This document shows, one piece after another, positions 1 to 7,027 of a DNA stretch of 64,000 nt. Source of the stretch: Chlamydiales bacterium (GTDB lineage Bacteria; Chlamydiota; Chlamydiia; Chlamydiales; Simkaniaceae); NCBI GenBank assembly GCA_024233395.1, contig JACKPR010000002.1, forward strand, positions 62,001 through 126,000, written 5' to 3'. A program made the translations under genes and the position numbers. Numbering within the stretch: the stretch's first letter is position 1; each line of letters begins with the position of its first letter. The notes under the pieces were generated by a model. The model had not been told where the DNA came from and ran no database searches. It was given only the letters and a program-made list of their open reading frames with translations.

Positions 1-55
1 GCGCGTTTATTTAAAACACGAAAAAAGAGATTGAGTTTAGCTGGTGAAAATAGCT

Positions 56-691
56 TCACTCTTTAGACCGCTCTTCGAGCTCTTCTTTCATCTCTTTTTC
101 ACGCTCACTCCTCATTGGAAGATCTTCGGTTGCTTCCTCAGAAGTTTCTCCCTCTTCTTTCTCAGAGGCTTCTACTTCTTCATCAACAACTTCTACTTGA
201 GTTTTTACTTCCTGGATCTTGGTTTCGCCTTCAACTCTTAATTTAAAAGTTGCAGGAACATTTTCCTTTAGTTTTAACTCAATGTCATAGATCCCTACCA
301 TTTTGACAGGTTTCGGAAGGATCACATTCTTTCTTTCGATTGTAACTCCTTCTTGCTCCTCTAGAATCTTAACAATATCAACACTTGCCACAGACCCATA
401 AAGATGTCCTTGAGAGTCATTTTTAGCTTTGATTGTTAAGGTCTTGTCTTTTAGGCGGGCCGCAAGTGCTTCAGCATCTTTTTTATCTTCAGCAGCTTGA
501 ACTTCCCGCTCTTTTCTTAGCTGTTCTTGCATTCGGATTGTCCGCTTATCAGCGATCACTGCCTTCTTCTGAGGAAGAAGGAAGTTGCGGATAAAACCTG
601 GCTTGGCTGAAGCAAGTTCACCTTTCTTCCCTAGATTTGTCACATCTTCAAGAAGAAGGAGCTTTGTTTTTGTACTTTTCTTCTGATCCAT
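56..691 (-). CDS. rplI: 50S ribosomal protein L9 with acidic C-terminal extension
   Basis: Ribosomal protein L9 of the large subunit, which binds 23S rRNA near the L1 stalk. The N-terminal domain is clear (LLLEDVTNLGKKGELASAKPG, about residues 12-32), followed by the long charged connecting helix and the C-terminal domain ending near residue 165. The protein is 211 residues, against about 150 usual for L9. The extra tail is almost all Glu, Lys, Ser and Thr and looks disordered. It is the last gene of the run rplY-pth-rpsF-rpsR-rplI, only 3 bases after rpsR. The identity is firm; the role of the tail is unknown. Confidence 0.95.
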   Translation of the reverse strand: MDQKKSTKTKLLLLEDVTNLGKKGELASAKPGFIRNFLLPQKKAVIADKRTIRMQEQLRKEREVQAAEDKKDAEALAARLKDKTLTIKAKNDSQGHLYGSVASVDIVKILEEQEGVTIERKNVILPKPVKMVGIYDIELKLKENVPATFKLRVEGETKIQEVKTQVEVVDEEVEASEKEEGETSEEATEDLPMRSEREKEMKEELEERSKE

Positions 692-694
692 CGA

Positions 695-937
695 TTACTC
701 CTCTGCTACAAAGGGCAATAGTGCCATATGTCTAGCTTGTTTGATTGCTTTCTTTAGCAATTGCTGATAGTGATGAGACACCCCAGTAATACGTCGAGGA
801 AGAATCTTTCCACGCTCAGTAATAAATTTTTCTAAAGTTTCAACATCTTTGTAATCAATCGCCTTCATTCCAGCAGCTCTGAAAGGGCACGATTTTCTCT
901 TTTTAAATCCGAAACTCGGACGTTTTTTCATCATCAT
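695..937 (-). CDS. rpsR: 30S ribosomal protein S18
   Basis: Small-subunit protein S18, which pairs with S6 on the 30S platform. The 80-residue product has the family core (DYKDVETLEKFITERGKILPRR, then TGVSHHYQQLLKKAIKQARH). Three ATG codons stand in a row at the start; an AGGAG lies 3 bases before the first and 9 before the third, so the true start is uncertain by two codons. It lies between rpsF and rplI, the common bacterial order. Confidence 0.95.
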   Translation of the reverse strand: MMMKKRPSFGFKKRKSCPFRAAGMKAIDYKDVETLEKFITERGKILPRRITGVSHHYQQLLKKAIKQARHMALLPFVAEE

Positions 938-944
938 AGGCTCC

Positions 945-1286
945 TTACACTTCTACTAAAGGTTTAAATTCGAGTTTTTCAACGACTTTTTCCGCACGCA
1001 TTGTCACATAGCGGATAAGGTCTTCATTCAAGTGGTACTCTTTCCACATCTCTTCAAGTAGGGTTGGGTAAACAGAAAAGTAGAGGAGAAAGTATTGACC
1101 TTGCTTATGTCCATCAATTTCGTAAGCAAGTTTTTTGCGTCCCATCTCATGAATCTTATGGATCTCTCCACCATTTTCTTCGATGGTTTTAGTGATGCGC
1201 TCCAAAGCTTTTTTTAGCGCTTCTTCACTGAGTGATGCACTCAGGATGTACATCCCTTCATAGAGTCTTAGCTCTTTTTTACTCAT
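945..1286 (-). CDS. rpsF: 30S ribosomal protein S6
   Basis: Small-subunit protein S6, partner of S18. The core reads YEGMYILSASLSEEALKKAL and later RKKLAYEIDGHKQGQYFLLYF, typical of the S6 fold, at normal length (113 residues). An upstream in-frame start at 1316 would add ten unlikely residues. I chose the ATG at 1286 because it overlaps the TGA of pth in an ATGA, the usual sign of translational coupling. Same operon as pth and rpsR. Confidence 0.93.
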   Translation of the reverse strand: MSKKELRLYEGMYILSASLSEEALKKALERITKTIEENGGEIHKIHEMGRKKLAYEIDGHKQGQYFLLYFSVYPTLLEEMWKEYHLNEDLIRYVTMRAEKVVEKLEFKPLVEV

Positions 1287-1852
1287 GCATGTTCCTTCAT
1301 TTCTTGAAATAACCACTCTTCAATAAAATTGATTCCTTGAGTGGTGATTTCGGGGATTTTTTCTTGTTCTTCCTTCGTAAAGGGCTTTAAAACATAATCT
1401 TCAAGATAACCTACAGACGGCTCTCCAATTCCAAGTTTGAGGCGTTGATACTCATTTGTTCCCAAACATTCCTCAATACTTTTGAGACCATTATGACCTC
1501 CTGCGCTTCCTTTTTTCCTAAAGCGGAGAGATCCAAAGGGAAGAGCTGCATCATCTGAAAGGATTAAAACCTCATCAATAGCTATCTTGTAGAAATTCAT
1601 TGTTTTTCTAACGGCTTGTCCAGAAAGGTTCATATAGGTTGTTGGGAAAAGTAGGAAAACACTTCCACCTTTCCAATTTCCCTTTGCAACCTCTCCTTTT
1701 AAGTCCCTTTCTTTCTTAAAAGAGAGGGCGTGCTTTCTAGCAAAAGAAAAAAGAACCATTTGACCAAGGTTATGTCGGGTAGAGTCATATTTCATCCCCG
1801 GATTTCCAAGACCAACAATAAGTGCTTTTTGACTTTCGCTATCCATCAACAT
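1283..1852 (-). CDS. pth: Peptidyl-tRNA hydrolase
   Basis: Releases tRNA from peptidyl-tRNAs that drop off the ribosome. The family signature LIVGLGNPG is at about residues 11-19, the catalytic His in STRHNLG at about 27, the loop TTYMNLSGQAV at about 71-81, and the Asp pair with the RFRKKGSAGGHNG stretch from about 100. Length (189) is normal. The start abuts the stop of rplY and the end overlaps rpsF by 4 bases, so the block is one transcription unit. The third codon is also ATG and could be the start. Confidence 0.95.
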   Translation of the reverse strand: MLMDSESQKALIVGLGNPGMKYDSTRHNLGQMVLFSFARKHALSFKKERDLKGEVAKGNWKGGSVFLLFPTTYMNLSGQAVRKTMNFYKIAIDEVLILSDDAALPFGSLRFRKKGSAGGHNGLKSIEECLGTNEYQRLKLGIGEPSVGYLEDYVLKPFTKEEQEKIPEITTQGINFIEEWLFQEMKEHA

Positions 1853-2410
1853 TTACCGTTTTGCAATCACAACGAGGATTTCTTTTGGTTTCGCTAAAAG
1901 GCGTACCAAAGCGCCGGCTTCGATATCACAAACCCGTTTTGACTGACCAATTTCAAGACTTTTAATGTCGATCTTGAAATCAGTAGGAATGTCGTCCGGT
2001 AAGCAACGCACTTCTACATGCCGTTTTACGGGTCTGACAAATCCACCAAGTTTCACCCCTACACAGTCAGCTTCCCCAATACAATTGATAGGAACCTTCA
2101 CATCAACGGTGACCTTAGGCTCAAGAATTAAAAAGTCTAAATGAAGAATACGATAAGTCGTTGGATGATATTGAATATCTTTAACGATTGCCTTCTTTGT
2201 CTTTCCATCCATTTCGAGTTCAAAAGTGGTTGTTGGAAGGTACCCTTTAGGGAGTTTCCGTAAAACCGCTTCAAACTCGGCTCCTTTCACGGTGATTTTG
2301 TCGCATGGTTTACCTTTAGAGTAAACAGCAGCAGGAATATCACCCTGATGTCTGAGCTTTGTCAGCTCACTTTTTGTTTCTCCAGTCCGTTTGGACACTG
2401 TGAGTTTCAT
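1853..2410 (-). CDS. rplY: 50S ribosomal protein L25 (general stress protein Ctc)
   Basis: 5S rRNA-binding protein of the long, two-domain Ctc/TL5 type (about 185 residues). The N-terminal L25 domain contains LRHQGDIPAAVYSKGK and DIQYHPTTYRILHLDF. The C-terminal beta domain contains VPINCIGEADCVGVKLGG and CLPDDIPTDFKIDI. A GTG six bases upstream lies on the GGAG ribosome site (TGGAGTGTTTATG), so the ATG at 2410 is the better start. It is first in the operon with pth, rpsF, rpsR and rplI. Confidence 0.93.
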   Translation of the reverse strand: MKLTVSKRTGETKSELTKLRHQGDIPAAVYSKGKPCDKITVKGAEFEAVLRKLPKGYLPTTTFELEMDGKTKKAIVKDIQYHPTTYRILHLDFLILEPKVTVDVKVPINCIGEADCVGVKLGGFVRPVKRHVEVRCLPDDIPTDFKIDIKSLEIGQSKRVCDIEAGALVRLLAKPKEILVVIAKR

Positions 2411-2459
2411 AAACACTCCAGATTTATATTAAGTAATTTATACAAAATACCTGCGATGA

Positions 2460-3401
2460 TTAAGTGCGAGGGCGGAAAAGAGAACTGATCGACTCATTTT
2501 TAATGATACAATCAATGGCTTTTCCAAAAATCCCAGCTACAGAAAGGATCTCAATTTGGGAATGATCTATCTCTTCAGGCAACGGAACGGTGTTTGTAAC
2601 GAAAAAAGTATCAATTTCTGATTCCTTAACCATCTCAGAATTAAAGAGAGGGTGAGTGACTGCTGCAATTACGCGTACAGCCCCTGCTTTTTTCACTACT
2701 TCTGACGCTTTTTTAAGCGTCGTTCCTGTTGAGCATATATCATCAACAAGAACCACATCCCTTCCCTGTACATCGCCGATAAGTGCATGTGTTTCCACTT
2801 CTTTTGCATTCATCCGCTGTTTATCAACAATCGCAAAGTCGGCTCCCAATTGGTTAGCCATTAGGCGTGCAAGTTTTGCACTTCCTACATCGGGGGCACA
2901 GACAACAGGATTTTTCATTCCCAATGTTTTAACCTTTTCCGCAAACAAACTTTGCGCATAAAGATTATCGACTGGGATGTCGAAAAAACCTTGGATCTGC
3001 TCAGAGTGGAGATCCATTGTTATAACTCGTGTAACACCCGCTGTTTCGAGCAGGTTTGCAACGAGTTTTGCCGTTATTGGCACCCGTCCCTTATCCTTGC
3101 GATCTTGTCTGGCATATCCATAATAAGGAATGACAGCAACAATTGATCGTACAGAGGCCCTTTTAAGAGCATCGATTAAAATCAGAAGCTCCATGAGATA
3201 GAAGTTGGGTTTTTTTGCAATGCTTTGCACTACAAAAACATCCCGACCACGGACATTCTCTAAAATTTGAGCGCCTATCTCACCATCAGGGAATAATTCT
3301 ATCTGAGTCTTTCCAAGTCGAATTCCTAAACTTTTTGCAATCTCTTCCGAAAGTTTCGGATGGGATGTCCCCGAGAAAAGCATAAACGAATCTTTAGACA
3401 T
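2460..3401 (-). CDS. prs: Ribose-phosphate pyrophosphokinase
   Basis: Makes PRPP from ribose 5-phosphate and ATP for nucleotide and amino-acid synthesis. The product has the class I PRPP synthetase features: FPDGEIGAQI, the flexible-loop region YYGYARQDRKDKGRVPITAK, MDLHSEQIQGFFDIPVDNL, and the PRPP-binding loop VVLVDDICSTGTT. Length is normal. An upstream ATG at 3413 lies only 6 bases after the tRNA-Gln gene and has no room for a ribosome site, so I prefer the ATG at 3401. It is probably cotranscribed with the tRNA. Confidence 0.93.
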   Translation of the reverse strand: MSKDSFMLFSGTSHPKLSEEIAKSLGIRLGKTQIELFPDGEIGAQILENVRGRDVFVVQSIAKKPNFYLMELLILIDALKRASVRSIVAVIPYYGYARQDRKDKGRVPITAKLVANLLETAGVTRVITMDLHSEQIQGFFDIPVDNLYAQSLFAEKVKTLGMKNPVVCAPDVGSAKLARLMANQLGADFAIVDKQRMNAKEVETHALIGDVQGRDVVLVDDICSTGTTLKKASEVVKKAGAVRVIAAVTHPLFNSEMVKESEIDTFFVTNTVPLPEEIDHSQIEILSVAGIFGKAIDCIIKNESISSLFRPRT

Positions 3402-3419
3402 GAATAAACTCATAAAGTA

Positions 3420-3491
3420 TTGGGGTGGGAGGATTCGAACCTCCGCATGCCGATACCAAAAACCGGTGCCTTACCGCTTGGCTACACCCCA
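3420..3491 (-). tRNA. tRNA-Gln (anticodon TTG)
   Basis: A 7-bp acceptor stem (TGGGGTG with CACCCCA), D arm GCCAAGCGGTAAGGC, anticodon stem CCGGT/ATCGG (one G-T pair) around loop TTTTGGT, which gives anticodon TTG, and T arm GGAGG-TTCGAAT-CCTCC. It is 72 nt including the discriminator. No CCA is encoded, so the tail must be added after transcription. It sits directly upstream of prs on the same strand. Confidence 0.95.
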
Positions 3492-3669
3492 GCAAAATTT
3501 AACAAATGACCATTGTATGAGACTGATATAATTCTTTTCAAGCTGAGTTTTTTTCTATATTCCTCTTATACCAATTTCTAATTCTATTTTTTACAATTGG
3601 TATTATTTCTTAACTTGGGAGATTTCCAAGTTTTCGAGGAGGAGGATAAATTGAAGATTTTACTTCATA

Positions 3670-3683
3670 GGATAGGTTCATGA
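3670..3683 (+). repeat. Copy of the GGATAGGTTCATGA motif
   Basis: One copy of a motif that recurs through this window, here about 50 bases upstream of the glgA start. Its ATG opens only a 6-codon reading frame ending in TGA. A 7-bp hairpin (AACTTGG with CCAAGTT) lies about 40 bases further upstream. Whether the site is regulatory is not known. Confidence 0.5.
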
Positions 3684-3731
3684 TTTTCAGTCTTTATTGA
3701 CTTCCTTCTCCAATTCTTTTAAATAAACTTT

Positions 3732-5225
3732 ATGCATATCATTCATTTGACAACAGAGCTTGCACCCATTGCCAAAGTCGGAGGCCTCGGAGACGTCACT
3801 GCGGGACTTTCCAAGGCATTGAAAGAAGCGGGAGAAAAAGTTGAAGTCATCCTCCCTTTTTATGACCATATTCCACGAAAAACTTTGAATGATCTGAAAA
3901 TCGATATGGAAGGGCTTATCTCTTATGAGGATATGACCCCTTGTAAAAATACGATTTGGTCTGCGCAATATGAAGAAATTTCCCTCCTCTTGATTGAACC
4001 CCACGAAGAATCTAATTACTTTAAAAGAGGGGTGATTTACGGCGAAGAAGATGATCTTCTTCGCTTTACCTATTTTACTAAAACTGCCATGGAATATCTC
4101 TTAAAAAGAGAAAAACATCCTGATATTTTAAACCTCCACGACTGGCTAACTACGCTTGCTGCCCCTCTCTACCACGAAATGTATAAACCTCTAGGTTTGA
4201 AAATTGGAGGGATTATTACAACCATTCATAACATGAAATACCAAGGGGTTTGCTTACCTGAAAAATTAGATCGCATGGGGCTCCATACAAAGCAGCTTTT
4301 AAAACAGGATAAACTCCAAGACCACTCAAAACCTGAAAAACTCAATCTCTTAAAGGGAGGACTCATCTATTCTGACTTCCTGACAACGGTTTCACCCACT
4401 TATTCTAAAGAAATTCAAGGAAAAGAGGGCTTTGGGCTTGAACACGTCATAAAACAAAGAAAAGAGAAACTTCAAGGTATTCTCAATGGAATTGATATCA
4501 GTTATTGGAATCCTGAAACAGATCCTTTTATAGAAAAAAATTACCCTGCAAACGGAACAGATCTATATGAGGTTGAAAAAGCTAAAATAGAGAATCGAAA
4601 AGCACTCTATTCTAAACTAAAAATGGATTATGACCCCGCCCCCCTTTTCACTTGTATCTCTCGGATTGTCCAGCAAAAAGGACCTGAAATGATCCGATTT
4701 GGAATCGAATATGTGTTAGAAAAAGGAGGAAAGTTTATTCTCCTAGGTTCAACCCCTGAACCCAATTTAAAAGCTGAGTTTCTCTCTCTTGCTGAAGAGT
4801 ATCGAGACAATCCCCATGTTCATTTTCATTTTCTTTTTGATGAAAAACTCGCACATTTGACTTATGCTTCTGCTGATTGCATCCTAGTCCCTTCACTGTT
4901 TGAACCGTGCGGTTTGACTCAAATGATTGCTCTTCGTTACGGAACAATTCCTATTGTTCACAAAGTTGGGGGGCTAAATGATACAGTATTTGATATTGAT
5001 CACGATGAAATTCCTCTTGAGAAAAGAAATGGATATACCTTTGACTTCCCCTCAGTCGATAGCCTTCGCTGGTCGATTGATAGAGCTTTTGAACACCATA
5101 GAAATGATCCAAAAAAATGGCAGACCATGCAAAGAAATGGGTTCACAAGAGATTGGAGTTGGAAAGTCCCTGCTCAAGAATATCTAAAAATTTATCGTTC
5201 TATTCTTCCTACTGCAAGATGTTAA
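3732..5225 (+). CDS. glgA: Glycogen synthase (ADP-glucose type)
   Basis: GT5 starch/glycogen synthase that adds glucose from ADP-glucose to alpha-1,4-glucan chains. The N-terminal sugar-nucleotide motif KVGGLGD is at about residues 15-21; LHDWLTT, TTVSPTYSKEI and LNGIDISYWNP follow. The C-terminal GT-B domain has ISRIVQQKGPE and the acid patch PSLFEPCGLTQMIALRYGT. The 497 residues match the family. It overlaps the convergent pgsA by 4 bases. Many chlamydiae store glycogen, so the gene fits the lineage. Confidence 0.96.
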   Translation: MHIIHLTTELAPIAKVGGLGDVTAGLSKALKEAGEKVEVILPFYDHIPRKTLNDLKIDMEGLISYEDMTPCKNTIWSAQYEEISLLLIEPHEESNYFKRGVIYGEEDDLLRFTYFTKTAMEYLLKREKHPDILNLHDWLTTLAAPLYHEMYKPLGLKIGGIITTIHNMKYQGVCLPEKLDRMGLHTKQLLKQDKLQDHSKPEKLNLLKGGLIYSDFLTTVSPTYSKEIQGKEGFGLEHVIKQRKEKLQGILNGIDISYWNPETDPFIEKNYPANGTDLYEVEKAKIENRKALYSKLKMDYDPAPLFTCISRIVQQKGPEMIRFGIEYVLEKGGKFILLGSTPEPNLKAEFLSLAEEYRDNPHVHFHFLFDEKLAHLTYASADCILVPSLFEPCGLTQMIALRYGTIPIVHKVGGLNDTVFDIDHDEIPLEKRNGYTFDFPSVDSLRWSIDRAFEHHRNDPKKWQTMQRNGFTRDWSWKVPAQEYLKIYRSILPTARC

Positions 5226-5854
5226 TTTTTCCAAGCCTGTTTGATATAACTGCGATTTGCCCAAATGTATTCAGCCCCTGCAAATACTGTATAGATTGCT
5301 GCTGCTGAAATAATCATCAAGCTAATATCTTGAAGCTGTATAAGAGAAAGAGCTCCCCAAGCATAGGGAATCATCAAGATAAGAATGGCAAAAATTGAGA
5401 TCGCTTGCAGAACAGCTTTGACCTTTCCACTTGTTCTGGCAGCAAGGGTGACCCCACGAAAAGCACAAACCGTTCGAAGCGTGCTTATCATGGCATCACG
5501 ATAAACAAAAACAAAGACAAGAAGGAGTGGAAGCCTGATAAACCCTTGTGTAAAGGTCAAAAGAATTGTTAAACGGGTAATGCTATCGGCCATGGGGTCC
5601 AAAATTTTCCCAAGCTCAGTCACAAGATTAAACTTCCGTGCTAAATATCCATCAAAAAAATCTGAAAGTTCTGAAAGAACAAGTAAAAAAATGAGAATAA
5701 ATGGAAGAGCATATAGTGAAATTCCCAACTGCTGGTATTTCAAATAAAAAATTAAAAAGATCGGACTAATGAAAATCCGGCTAATCGTTAGAATTAAGGG
5801 GAGCTTCAATGGTATACTTCCTCTAGATACTGATATTTTACTTTCGGCTCTCAT
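5222..5854 (-). CDS. pgsA: CDP-diacylglycerol-glycerol-3-phosphate phosphatidyltransferase
   Basis: Integral membrane enzyme that makes phosphatidylglycerol phosphate. The CDP-alcohol phosphatidyltransferase signature D-x2-D-G-x2-A-R-x8-G-x3-D-x3-D is complete (SDFFDGYLARKF, then ELGKILDPMADS). Several hydrophobic segments span the 210 residues. Family members share this motif with other head-group transferases; the PgsA call rests on overall length, on TRLTILLTF-type context and on its place next to glgA and glyQS as in other chlamydiae. A second enzyme of the superfamily lies at 50324. Confidence 0.88.
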   Translation of the reverse strand: MRAESKISVSRGSIPLKLPLILTISRIFISPIFLIFYLKYQQLGISLYALPFILIFLLVLSELSDFFDGYLARKFNLVTELGKILDPMADSITRLTILLTFTQGFIRLPLLLVFVFVYRDAMISTLRTVCAFRGVTLAARTSGKVKAVLQAISIFAILILMIPYAWGALSLIQLQDISLMIISAAAIYTVFAGAEYIWANRSYIKQAWKN

Positions 5855-5929
5855 AATAACATAAGGATCTGTTTTCTGCCCCTTATACTAATTTCTCATC
5901 AATTTCTAAAGAGTTTTTTTTGCCTAAAC

Positions 5930-6976
5930 TCAGAGTTCAGATGAATTAGGGACCTTTAATGCAAGTTGTCCACAAGCCGCAGCAATATCCTTCCCTTTGG
6001 TGTAGCGCCAAGTACTTCGAATCCCTCGATTTGTTAAAACATTTCTAAAAGCTTCAATCATTTTCTTTTCAGGCCTTTTTAAATGAGTTCCCGGAACAGG
6101 GTTAAAAGGAATAAGATTCACACAGCATTGCTCTCCTTTAAGAAGGTCAGCAAGTTCTTCAGCATTTTCTTGTGTGTCATTGATTCCATCTATGAGAACA
6201 TACTCATAAGTCATATCTCTTTTTGTAAATTTCGCATAGTCTCGAACACTTTGCAAAACCTCTTCAAAAGAAAATTTACGAGCATAAGGAACAATCTTTT
6301 TTCGAATCTTTTGGTTAGGAGCATGGAGAGACAAAGCTAAGTTTACTTTAATCCCCTCTTGCATCAGTCGTTTAATATTAGGTGCCATACCCACAGTTGA
6401 AACGGTAATTTTTCTCGGAGAAAAGTTAAAAAATTCGGGATCAATAAAAATTTTTAGAGCACGAATCACACTACTATAATTTTCTAATGGTTCCCCCATT
6501 CCCATAAAAACTAAATGAGAAACCTTTTCTCCTTTCTGAATCAAATAATGGTTGATCAATACCACTTGTTCAACAATTTCTGCAGGGGTTAAGTTTCGGA
6601 TGAGCCCTTCTTTTCCTGAAGCACAAAATGCACATCTCGCTGGACATCCTACCTGAGAAGAAACACAAACCGTCCTTCTATCTCCACTGGAAATCAAAAC
6701 TGATTCGACAAAACGTCCACATGAAAGCTTCCATAGAAATTTCGAGGTTTCCCCATCCTGAGAATCTTCAATTTTTTGAAGTTTTAAAAGCCCCAAAGAC
6801 AACTTTTCTTTAAGAAGACTACGAAGACTTCCTGGAAGATTCAACATCTCTCCATATTCAGTGACGCCTTTCTGATAGACCCAATCAAAGAGTTGGTTTG
6901 CACGAAATGCTTTTTCCCCTTCTTTCTCAAGAAAGTTTTTTATTTCTTTCGCATAGAGGCCACAAAATTCTCGCAT
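5930..6976 (-). CDS. rlmN: 23S rRNA A2503 / tRNA A37 C2-methyltransferase
   Basis: Radical SAM methyltransferase that makes 2-methyladenosine in 23S rRNA and some tRNAs. The cluster-binding CxxxCxxC is seen as CPARCAFC, in the context VCVSSQVGCPARCAFCASG. VFMGMGEPLENY and STVGMAPNIKRL are typical of the family. The conserved cysteine of AACGQL lies near the C-terminus. Length (348) is normal. It is transcribed divergently from glyQS with about 50 bases between starts, so the promoters must be packed closely. Confidence 0.95.
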   Translation of the reverse strand: MREFCGLYAKEIKNFLEKEGEKAFRANQLFDWVYQKGVTEYGEMLNLPGSLRSLLKEKLSLGLLKLQKIEDSQDGETSKFLWKLSCGRFVESVLISSGDRRTVCVSSQVGCPARCAFCASGKEGLIRNLTPAEIVEQVVLINHYLIQKGEKVSHLVFMGMGEPLENYSSVIRALKIFIDPEFFNFSPRKITVSTVGMAPNIKRLMQEGIKVNLALSLHAPNQKIRKKIVPYARKFSFEEVLQSVRDYAKFTKRDMTYEYVLIDGINDTQENAEELADLLKGEQCCVNLIPFNPVPGTHLKRPEKKMIEAFRNVLTNRGIRSTWRYTKGKDIAAACGQLALKVPNSSEL

Positions 6977-7027
6977 ATTATCTCCTAGTTGGGCAATATT
7001 GTCTCATAAACAAATGTTTCTGAACAG

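Noticed and set aside
3492..3731. A riboswitch in the glgA leader
   Set aside because: Only a 7-bp hairpin and a motif copy are present; nothing matches a riboswitch core I know.
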